From: CAWHMN01 sp051001135
Lineage (GTDB): Bacteria; Acidobacteriota; Terriglobia; Terriglobales; Acidobacteriaceae
Assembly (NCBI GenBank): GCA_051001135.1
Contig: JBPCNO010000155.1
Coordinates: 1 to 17,358, forward strand
Reading direction: 5' to 3'
Length of the DNA: 17,358 nucleotides
The position numbers and the translations under genes were made by a program. The notes under the pieces were generated by a model, which saw only the letters and a program-made list of their open reading frames with translations, searched no databases and was not told the origin of the DNA. Every line of letters starts with the position of its first letter. Position 1 is the stretch's first letter. Positions 6,535 to 13,601 of the stretch are shown piece after piece.

Positions 6535-9339
6535 ATGCAGGACACAATGCGGAACACTATGCGGCAGATCACTATGCGGATTTCCTTGCGCAACTCTTTT
6601 GTTTTCGGTCTGCTTGCTGTCTGCGCGGCCTCGGCCACGGCTGCCCCGCAGGCTAACGCACCGAACGGCGCGGTGCAAGTGCGACTGCATGAGGGATGGA
6701 CGCTCAACTCCGGCTGTTCCTTAAAGGATGCAGGCGACGTCATCTCCACTGCCGGCTATCATCCGGCCGGATGGACCGAGGTCGCCGTGCCGTCCACCGT
6801 GCTTGCCGCGCAGGTCGCCTCGGGCAAGTTCAAGGATCCGTTCTTCGGCATGAACCTGCGGAAGATTCCAGGGACGGACTATCCCATCGGGAAGAATTTC
6901 TCCAATCTGCCCATGCCGGCCAACAGTCCGTACGCATGCTCGTGGTGGTATCGCAAAGGCTTCTCGCTGCCCGCGACAGCGAAGGGCAAGACGCTCTGGC
7001 TGCGCTTCGGCGGCATCAACTACCGCGCCAATATCTGGGTCAACGGCAAACAGATCGCCGCCGCGAAGGATGTCGCGGGAGCCTATCGCACGTATGAATT
7101 CAACGTGACGGCGAACTTGGCCGCCGGAAGAGAAAACGTAATCGCGGTGGAGACATTCGCGCCTACCGAGCACGATCTCGGCGTCAACTGGGTGGATTGG
7201 AACCCGTGCCCGCCGGACAAGGACATGGGCCTCACCGGGCCGGTCGATCTGGTCACCAGCGGTCCACTCTCGGTGCGTTCGCCGCTGGTCACTACGCACT
7301 TCGCCGATGCCTCGCTCGATACGGCGGAGCTGACGGTGTATGGCGAGGTCCGGAACGCAAGCGAGCACCCGGTTCACGGCATCGCGACTGCCAGCCTGCT
7401 TGGTCTGCGGCTCACACAAGCGATCGACCTTGCCCCGGGTGAATCGAAGACGGTAGTCTTCACGCCGGTCAGCTATCCGCAACTGCGCGTTCGCCATCCG
7501 CAGCCCTGGTGGCCGTATCAAATGGGCACGCCGCACCTGGAATCGCTGACGTTCGGCGTAGCGGCGGGGAAGGTCCAGTCCGACGAGCGCTCCGTGCGCT
7601 TCGGCATCCGCGAAGTCACCTCCGAACTCACCGACAAAGGACATCGCCTCTTCCGCATCAATGGCAAGCCCATTCTGATTCGCGGCGGCGGCTGGTCGCA
7701 GGACATGCTGCTCCGCGAAGATCCCGAGCATCTGGCGCAACAGTTCGAGCTCACGCGTGACATGCACCTGAACACCATTCGTCTCGAAGGCAAGCTGGAG
7801 ACTGACGACTTCTACCGGCTGGCGGACGAGCAGGGAATCCTGGTGATGGCGGGCTGGTGCTGCTGCGATCAGTGGGAGCACTGGGACCAGTGGACGCCGG
7901 ATAACTATGCGGTCGCGGAGGCTTCGCTGCGCTCGCAGATGTTGCGCATTCGCCACCACGCCAGCCTGCTGGTGTGGCTCAACGGCAGCGACAATCCGCC
8001 GCCCGCGCGGGTGGAGCAGATGTATCTGGGCGTCGAAGCGGACACCCACTGGCCGAATCCGGCGCTCTCCTCCGCTAGCCAGAAGCCCACCACCGTGAGC
8101 GGCAACAGCGGCGTCAAGATGACTGGACCGTATGACTTCGTCGCGCCGTCCTACTGGCTGGTGGACACCGGACGCTACGGCGGCGCGTATGGCTTCAACA
8201 CCGAGACCGGACCGGGGCCGGCGATCCCGACCATCTATAGCCTGCGCAAGTTTCTGCCCGCAGACCAGATGTGGCCGCGCGGCGACGAGTGGAACTACCA
8301 CAACGGCAGCGAGAGCTTTACCAAGCTGACCGTCTTCGACACGGCGATGAATGCTACCTACGGCGAGCCGCATTCGCTTGAGCAGTATGAGCGCACCGCC
8401 CAGGCCATGGCGTATGACGGCGAGCGGGCGATGTTCGAGGCATACGGCCGCAACAAGTACACCTCGACCGGCGTGATCCAGTGGATGCTCAACAACGCAT
8501 GGCCGTCGATGATCTGGCACTTGTACGACTACTATCTCGACGCGGGCGGCGGCTACTTCGGCGTGCGCAAGGCGTGTGAGCCGCTGCACGTGCAGTATTC
8601 CTACGACGACCACAGCATCGTGGTGGTCAACAGCGAATACAAACCCGCGCCGGGCCTTCGCGTACAGGCCGCGGTGTACGATCTCCAACTGAAGAAGGTC
8701 TTCTCCCGCGAAGCATCGCTCGATGCGGCTGCCGACTCCTCCAACCGCACCTTCCTGATACCGGCCGACATCTTCACCGCGAACGGGCAGCTTCACTTCG
8801 TGCAACTTACATTGCTCGATGCAACGGGCAAGCGCATCAGCGACAATTTCTACTGGGTTCCGGCGAAGCTGAGCGAGTTCGACTGGAGCAAGACCGATTT
8901 TACGCATACGCCCGCCTCCAGCTATGAAGACCTGACGGCGCTGCAGTCGCTGCCGTCCGCCAAGGTGGCGGCCGAGATCGTAAGCAGCCCCAACAGCTCC
9001 AGCAGCAGCCCCAACGGTTCGAGCAGCAGCAGGAGCCCATCCGGCGAAGTGCAGGTGCGTTTGCACAATACCTCGCAGGCGCTGGCATTCCAGCTCTCCG
9101 TGCGCGCCCTGGGCGGCAACGGGCAGGCGCTCGAGCCCGTCTTCTGGTCGGACAACTACATTGCGCTGATGCCGGGAGAATCGCGGGTGCTCACGGCACG
9201 GCTGTCTGCGCACACGGCCGGCGACAGGGGAGAGGGCAGCTTCGCGTCGGTCATCGTCTCCGGCTGGAATACGCCCCCGACGACGCTGCACATACATGGG
9301 GCGAACACCATGACGGCGGATAAGGAGCCGCTGCAGTGA
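6535..9339 (+). CDS. Secreted glycoside hydrolase family 2, probable exo-beta-D-glucosaminidase
   Basis: The 934-residue protein should remove single glucosamine units from the non-reducing end of chitosan oligosaccharides. Layout: signal peptide to about residue 38 (FVFGLLAVCAASATAA); jelly-roll sugar-binding domain about 45-245; Ig-like domain about 246-355; TIM barrel from about 360; C-terminal beta domains, with a Ser/Asn/Pro-rich linker at about 817-840. The GWCCCDQWEHW loop (440-450) and WLNGSDNPPP (481-490) match the exo-glucosaminidase subfamily, in which Asp replaces the usual GH2 acid/base Glu. D486 is the predicted acid/base and E557 (FNTETGPGP) the nucleophile. Their 71-residue spacing is nearly the 72 between D469 and E541 of Amycolatopsis CsxA. 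A further subfamily-like block is NKYTSTGVIQWMLNNAWPS. Four in-frame ATGs (6535, 6547, 6559, 6574) leave the exact start open. Related beta-mannosidases are the main alternative. Confidence 0.88.
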   Translation: MQDTMRNTMRQITMRISLRNSFVFGLLAVCAASATAAPQANAPNGAVQVRLHEGWTLNSGCSLKDAGDVISTAGYHPAGWTEVAVPSTVLAAQVASGKFKDPFFGMNLRKIPGTDYPIGKNFSNLPMPANSPYACSWWYRKGFSLPATAKGKTLWLRFGGINYRANIWVNGKQIAAAKDVAGAYRTYEFNVTANLAAGRENVIAVETFAPTEHDLGVNWVDWNPCPPDKDMGLTGPVDLVTSGPLSVRSPLVTTHFADASLDTAELTVYGEVRNASEHPVHGIATASLLGLRLTQAIDLAPGESKTVVFTPVSYPQLRVRHPQPWWPYQMGTPHLESLTFGVAAGKVQSDERSVRFGIREVTSELTDKGHRLFRINGKPILIRGGGWSQDMLLREDPEHLAQQFELTRDMHLNTIRLEGKLETDDFYRLADEQGILVMAGWCCCDQWEHWDQWTPDNYAVAEASLRSQMLRIRHHASLLVWLNGSDNPPPARVEQMYLGVEADTHWPNPALSSASQKPTTVSGNSGVKMTGPYDFVAPSYWLVDTGRYGGAYGFNTETGPGPAIPTIYSLRKFLPADQMWPRGDEWNYHNGSESFTKLTVFDTAMNATYGEPHSLEQYERTAQAMAYDGERAMFEAYGRNKYTSTGVIQWMLNNAWPSMIWHLYDYYLDAGGGYFGVRKACEPLHVQYSYDDHSIVVVNSEYKPAPGLRVQAAVYDLQLKKVFSREASLDAAADSSNRTFLIPADIFTANGQLHFVQLTLLDATGKRISDNFYWVPAKLSEFDWSKTDFTHTPASSYEDLTALQSLPSAKVAAEIVSSPNSSSSSPNGSSSSRSPSGEVQVRLHNTSQALAFQLSVRALGGNGQALEPVFWSDNYIALMPGESRVLTARLSAHTAGDRGEGSFASVIVSGWNTPPTTLHIHGANTMTADKEPLQ

Positions 9340-9427
9340 TGCTGCGGGGAGTGACGCTGCAACTCAGGCGGGGGGACGCGCGCGCCGGCTTTGCTTCCGC
9401 GCCGCGAGTAGCTGCCCGGGACGCGCG

Positions 9428-10756
9428 ATGGTAGGGGGCGCAACTGAGGGCGCTACCGGCGTACAGCTCCGGCGCAGCCTGCGCTTCTGGGATCTGGTGC
9501 TCTACGGCATCATCCTGATCCAGCCGACGGCGCCCATGCCCAGCTTCGGCATCATGTATGCGGAGGCGCGCGGGCACGTGGTCGATGCCATCCTGCTCGC
9601 GCTGGTGGCGATGCTCTTCACGGCCGTCAGCTATGGCCGTATGGCGCGCGTCTACCCCGAGGGCGGCTCGGCCTTCATGTACGTGGGCAAGGAGCTGCAC
9701 CCCAGCCTCGGCTATCTGACCGGCTGGTGCATGGCCATGGACTACATCCTCAATCCGCTCATCTGCACCATCTGGTGCAGCAAGGCGGCGGGCAACTTTC
9801 TTCCCGGCGTGCCGTATTTCCTATTCGCCATCTTCTTCGCCACCTTGTTCACCTTGCTGAACCTGAATGGGGTGGAGACATCCGCACGCATCAACTCCAC
9901 CCTGGCAGCGGCGCTCGGCGTGGTCATCGTGTTATTTGTCGGCGCGGCCATTCGCTATCTGCTGCATGTGCACTCCACTTCAAGCGCGTTCTATCTCTTC
10001 CCGTTCTACGACCGCAGCAGCTTTTCCTCGCATGCGCTGTTCCGCGGCACATCTATCGCCGTGCTCACGTACATTGGCTTCGACGGTATATCCACGCTAA
10101 CCGATGAAGCCCAGGATCCGGGCCGCAGCATTCCGCGAGCCATCGTGCTCACCTGCTTGATCACCGGCATTCTCGCCGCGATCGAGGTCTATCTCGGGCA
10201 ACTGGTCTGGCCGCATCACAAGCCCTTCGCCGATCTGGATACGGCTTTTGTGCAGATCGCCGGAGTCGCGGGCGGCGCGTGGCTCTACATCGTGGTGAAC
10301 GCAGCACTGCTCATCGCCACCATCGGTTCCGGCATGGCCTCGCAATTGGGCGCGGCGCGCCTGTTGCTAGCGATGGGCCAGGATGGCGCCATCCCGCGAC
10401 GCTTCTTCGGCGCCATCGAACCCAAGAACCGCATCCCTCGCAACAACGTGCTCCTGATCGGAGCGATCTGCCTCGGGGGTGCGCTGGTCTTCAGCTATCA
10501 ACTGGGCACGGAGCTGCTCAATTACGGAGCGCTGCTGGCTTTCATGGGTGTCAATGTCTCCTCGGCCGTGCTCGGTTGGCGCTCCACCCGGGAGCGGCAG
10601 TGGCCGTGGATTGCGCTGTCGCTCATGGGCTTCGCCGTCTGCTTTTTTCTCTGGATCAACCTAGGGCCCATCGCGCGCATCGCCGGCTCCGTTTGGGCCT
10701 GCGCCGGCATCGCCCTCTATCTCATTCGCAGGCGACAGGGTCCGGTGCGGATCTAG
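9428..10756 (+). CDS. APC-superfamily permease (amino-acid/polyamine/organocation type)
   Basis: This 442-residue integral membrane protein has about twelve hydrophobic helices. It begins RRSLRFWDLVLYGIILIQPT, typical of APC helix 1, although the usual Gly-rich GxG substrate loop is replaced by QPTAPMPSFG. The loop-2 YPEGGSAFMYVGKELHP stretch and the GFDGISTLTDEAQDPGRSIP segment (217-236, helix 6 and the following loop) are classic family signatures. The start at 9428 is the first usable ATG, with GGGA six bases upstream; the frame is open further upstream but has no ATG or GTG near. It lies 88 bases after the GH2 gene and 32 before the deacetylase, in an apparent operon. Family members carry amino acids, polyamines or other organic cations. 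Glucosamine, the cationic product expected from the neighbouring enzymes, is a plausible but unproven substrate; amino acids remain possible. Confidence 0.88.
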   Translation: MVGGATEGATGVQLRRSLRFWDLVLYGIILIQPTAPMPSFGIMYAEARGHVVDAILLALVAMLFTAVSYGRMARVYPEGGSAFMYVGKELHPSLGYLTGWCMAMDYILNPLICTIWCSKAAGNFLPGVPYFLFAIFFATLFTLLNLNGVETSARINSTLAAALGVVIVLFVGAAIRYLLHVHSTSSAFYLFPFYDRSSFSSHALFRGTSIAVLTYIGFDGISTLTDEAQDPGRSIPRAIVLTCLITGILAAIEVYLGQLVWPHHKPFADLDTAFVQIAGVAGGAWLYIVVNAALLIATIGSGMASQLGAARLLLAMGQDGAIPRRFFGAIEPKNRIPRNNVLLIGAICLGGALVFSYQLGTELLNYGALLAFMGVNVSSAVLGWRSTRERQWPWIALSLMGFAVCFFLWINLGPIARIAGSVWACAGIALYLIRRRQGPVRI

Positions 10757-10788
10757 CGCACACGGCCTGAGGCCTAAAGGAATTGACG

Positions 10789-11817
10789 ATGCGGAATCGA
10801 CTGAATCTTTTATCCTGCAACTATGGCGCGCGCGCGGTACTGCCGTGGATGGCGGCGCTGCTGCTCGCCGTGCTTTTCACGCCCGTGCCTTTCATCCCTA
10901 TGACCCAAGCCGCCACCTCTCGTTCCATTGCGCTCACATTTGACGATGTGCCCATGGCGGTGGTTGGAAACGATCACATTGCCGGTCCGCTCGAGGCCAC
11001 GCAACGCATCAACCGTGAAATCCTTGCAACGCTGCGCCGTCATCATGCCACCGCAATCGGTTTCGTCAACGAGGCGAAGCTCAATGTGCAGGGCGAGCGT
11101 GATGCGCGTGCCGCCATCCTCGAAGAGTGGCTCGCGGGCGGCATGCTGCTGGGCAATCACGGTTACAGCCACGTGCAGTTCAGCGACATCACCCTGCAGA
11201 AGTACGAAGAGGAGTTTGTGCGCGGCGACGTGATCACGGCCCCGCTGATGCAGCAGCACAAGCTTACGGAGCGCTACTTCCGCCATCCTTACCTGGACAC
11301 AGGCGACACCCAGACGAAGAAGCAGGGATTCGATGCCTTCCTGACCGCGCATAACTATACTGTTGCGCCGGTCACTATGCAGAACGAAGACTGGATGTTC
11401 AACGCTCCCTACACCGAGGCGCGCAAGCATAGCAATATGACGGAGACGAAGCGGGTGCGCGACGCCTATCTGGCGCATACCACGGCCATGTTCGCCTCGG
11501 CGGAGGACCTCGCGCGCAGCACTTTCGGACATGAGATTCCCCTGGTCATCATGCTGCATGACGACCTGCTGAACGCGGAGAGTCTGGATGCCGTGCTCTC
11601 GCTCATGGAGCAGCGTGGCTACCGCTTCATCTCGCTCCCGCAAGCGCTTGCCGACAGCGCGTACAGCACCCCCGATACCTACTACAAGGGTGACGGCATC
11701 TCCTGGCTGGATCGCTGGCAGCTCGCGTTTGGCAAGCCCGTTCAATCGAAGCAGCCGGAGCCGCCCCCGTGGGTGCAGCAGCAGTATGACGCCATCACCG
11801 CTCCTGCGAAAAAGTAG
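10789..11817 (+). CDS. Secreted polysaccharide deacetylase (NodB / CE4-like)
   Basis: The product is a 342-residue exported hydrolase that would remove N-acetyl groups from chitin-type oligosaccharides (inferred). ATG 10789 is chosen because AAGGA lies seven bases before it; an in-frame TTG at 10783 is too close to that site. A signal peptide covers about residues 1-41 (hydrophobic PWMAALLLAVLFTPVPFIP). NodB motifs are clear: TFDD (50-53, D52 catalytic base and D53 metal ligand), HGYSH (124-128, both metal-binding histidines; the usual Ser/Thr after the first His is Gly), RHPY (165-168), and MLHDD with H257 near the C-terminus. The C-terminal GISWLDRW segment is common in this Gram-negative subgroup. 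Position between permease and kinase, in a locus with an exo-glucosaminidase, supports a chito-oligosaccharide substrate; peptidoglycan or xylan acetyl groups are alternatives. Confidence 0.88.
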   Translation: MRNRLNLLSCNYGARAVLPWMAALLLAVLFTPVPFIPMTQAATSRSIALTFDDVPMAVVGNDHIAGPLEATQRINREILATLRRHHATAIGFVNEAKLNVQGERDARAAILEEWLAGGMLLGNHGYSHVQFSDITLQKYEEEFVRGDVITAPLMQQHKLTERYFRHPYLDTGDTQTKKQGFDAFLTAHNYTVAPVTMQNEDWMFNAPYTEARKHSNMTETKRVRDAYLAHTTAMFASAEDLARSTFGHEIPLVIMLHDDLLNAESLDAVLSLMEQRGYRFISLPQALADSAYSTPDTYYKGDGISWLDRWQLAFGKPVQSKQPEPPPWVQQQYDAITAPAKK

Positions 11818-11892
11818 TCTTCGCGTTTTCCATCACAGAAAAACCTGACGCACCATCCAGCGCTCACTGATCAGCTACATCCAGTTTTAGAA

Positions 11893-12870
11893 ATGTCTGG
11901 CTCAGATATGTCCAGCTTTGACATCACGATCATCGGCGACACCAACGTGGACCTGCTCCTCGGCGGCTTACCGGAGGACCTGCCTCCCGAACGCGAGCTA
12001 GCCGTGGAACAGATGGCGGTCACGCTGGGCGGATCTGCCGCCATCACCGCGCATAATATGGCGGCGCTGGGGGCGCGCGTCGGACTGATCACCGCGTTGC
12101 CGGAAGATCTCTTCGGGGCCTTCTGCATGGAGCAACTGCACGCCGCCGGCGTCGATCTAGCACAGCGGGTGCTCTCGCGCGAAAGCACGGGGGTGACTGT
12201 GCTGCTGCAGCACACTGCTTTCCGGCGCGCCTTCACCTATCCCGGCAGTGCAGGAAAGCTGCGCCTCGCGGATCTGGATGTCTCGTACTTGAGCCGGTCT
12301 CGTCACTTTCATCTGTCGTCGTTCTTTCTGCAGCGCGAGTTGCGCGACGATGTTCCGCGGCTCTTCGCCACGCTCAAGCAGGCCGGTCTGACGATCTCGC
12401 TCGATACCAACGACGATCCCTGGGATGCCTGGTCGGGCCCCATCTTCGAATCGCTGCGCTACGTGGACATCCTGATGCCCAACGAGCGCGAGGCCTGCCG
12501 GCTTGCCGGCGTCACCGACATCGCGCTAGCGATCGACATATTGCGTCGCGCCGTGCCTACTCTTGTGGTCAAGCGCGCCGCTCAGGGGGCGGTAGTCCTT
12601 CATGGAGACGAACGCCTGGCGCTGCCGGCCATCCCCGTCACTCCGCGGGACGCCGTCGGCGCTGGAGATAGCTTCAACGCAGGATTTCTTTATGGCTACC
12701 TCAACCGGCAGCCGCTCGCGCGCTGTCTGGAATTGGGCAACCTGGCCGGGGCATATTCCACCACGCAAGCGGGAGGGACGGCGGCCTTCCGCAATCGCGC
12801 GGGGCGGCAAAGCTTTTTCGCTGCCAACGCGCAGGACAGCCGCCTGCTCGCGCAGCAAGACCCCGCCTGA
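11893..12870 (+). CDS. PfkB-family carbohydrate kinase
   Basis: This 325-residue cytoplasmic kinase has the ribokinase fold. An N-terminal strand with substrate residues (ITIIGDTNVDLLLGG, 11-25) is followed by the GG motif of signature 1 (LGGSAAITAHNMAALG, 45-60), a MPNEREA metal-binding stretch (N197, E200) and signature 2 DAVGAGDSFNAGFL (253-266). D259 is the catalytic base and the preceding GAG is the anion hole. No signal peptide is present, consistent with action after uptake. Upstream is a 75-base gap with no clear Shine-Dalgarno site; a second ATG at 11908 is possible. It is the last gene of the same-strand run. Family members phosphorylate ribose, fructose, 2-keto-3-deoxygluconate, nucleosides and other sugars. 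Glucosamine kinase activity is inferred only from the neighbours. Confidence 0.9.
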   Translation: MSGSDMSSFDITIIGDTNVDLLLGGLPEDLPPERELAVEQMAVTLGGSAAITAHNMAALGARVGLITALPEDLFGAFCMEQLHAAGVDLAQRVLSRESTGVTVLLQHTAFRRAFTYPGSAGKLRLADLDVSYLSRSRHFHLSSFFLQRELRDDVPRLFATLKQAGLTISLDTNDDPWDAWSGPIFESLRYVDILMPNEREACRLAGVTDIALAIDILRRAVPTLVVKRAAQGAVVLHGDERLALPAIPVTPRDAVGAGDSFNAGFLYGYLNRQPLARCLELGNLAGAYSTTQAGGTAAFRNRAGRQSFFAANAQDSRLLAQQDPA

Positions 12871-12893
12871 GCCGGGCGCTGCGATCTTGACCC

Positions 12894-12915
12894 GGCCCCT
12901 GTGATCTCACGGGCC
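12894..12915. terminator. Candidate bidirectional terminator hairpin between convergent genes
   Basis: GGCCC (12894-12898) pairs with GGGCC (12911-12915), with a further GTG/CAC inner stem and a short loop, followed by TAATT. It sits midway between the kinase stop (plus) and the AhpD-like gene stop (minus), where one structure could end both transcripts. The inner part contains a bulge, so stability is moderate. Confidence 0.45.
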
Positions 12916-12924
12916 TAATTGGAT

Positions 12925-13512
12925 CTACTGCGCGGCGTTCGTCTGCGGCTCGATCACGGACTCTCTTGGAACGGCCGGGACTGCCGCGGCCGTTGGCTCC
13001 ATGGCCAGCAGATTATTGAAGCGGTTGAAGTAGTTGAACAAGCCGCTTGCCGCCATCAACTCCACGATCTCACCCTCGTCGAAGAAACGCTTCAGCTCGG
13101 CAAGCTCGGGTTCGGTCAGCGGCCGCTCATTGCGGGTGAGACGTTCAGCCAGGCGCAGCGCTGCCTTCTCGCCCTCGGTGAAGTCGGTGCGCTCTTCAAA
13201 GTGCGGCAGTGCTTCAATCTGCTCGGCGCTATAGCCCAGCTTCTTTGCCAGCAATGAGTGCGACGCCAGGCAGTACTCGCACGCGTTCATCTGCGACGTG
13301 CGCACGATCACCAGCTCTTTCAGCTTGGTCGGCAAAGTGCCGGTATTCAGCACCGCTTCCATGTGCGCGATCATCGTCTCGAGAATCCGCGGCCGGTGCG
13401 CCACGGTGCGGAACATGTTGGGCACGTTGCCCCGCTGCCGCATATAGCGGTCGTAGATCTCGCCCACTGCTTCTGAAACGTCATTCCGGCCCAGACGTGA
13501 AATTCGCGGCAT
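12925..13512 (-). CDS. Carboxymuconolactone decarboxylase / AhpD-like (peroxidase-related) protein
   Basis: The 195-residue all-helical protein carries the AhpD-type active site: E66, C78, C81 and H85 in ELVIVRTSQMNACEYCLASH (66-85). The spacings E-12-C-3-C-4-H are the same as in AhpD (E118, C130, C133, H137), which acts as a disulfide-based alkylhydroperoxidase partner. Length and the opening (GEIYDRYMRQRGNVPNMFR) fit the peroxidase-related/CMD group. The start is supported by AGGA seven bases upstream of the ATG at 13512. A low-complexity Ala/Pro/Glu tail (about 172-195) follows the folded part. It is convergent with the kinase gene and unlikely to belong to the sugar locus. Redox or antioxidant function is likely; the physiological substrate is unknown. 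Confidence 0.9.
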   Translation of the reverse strand: MPRISRLGRNDVSEAVGEIYDRYMRQRGNVPNMFRTVAHRPRILETMIAHMEAVLNTGTLPTKLKELVIVRTSQMNACEYCLASHSLLAKKLGYSAEQIEALPHFEERTDFTEGEKAALRLAERLTRNERPLTEPELAELKRFFDEGEIVELMAASGLFNYFNRFNNLLAMEPTAAAVPAVPRESVIEPQTNAAQ

Positions 13513-13601
13513 CTCTCATTCCTCGCTCCCTCAAGTGTAAGCCGCGGCCGGGGAGCAAGACAGAGCGACGTACCCTGCCCTATTCGGTCATGCCTGTCGA
13601 G

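Noticed and set aside
6721..9297. An 858-residue open frame on the minus strand opposite the GH2 gene
   Set aside because: It is an antisense shadow: composition is dominated by Arg/His/Val/Ala without domain motifs, and the plus strand encodes a complete GH2 enzyme.
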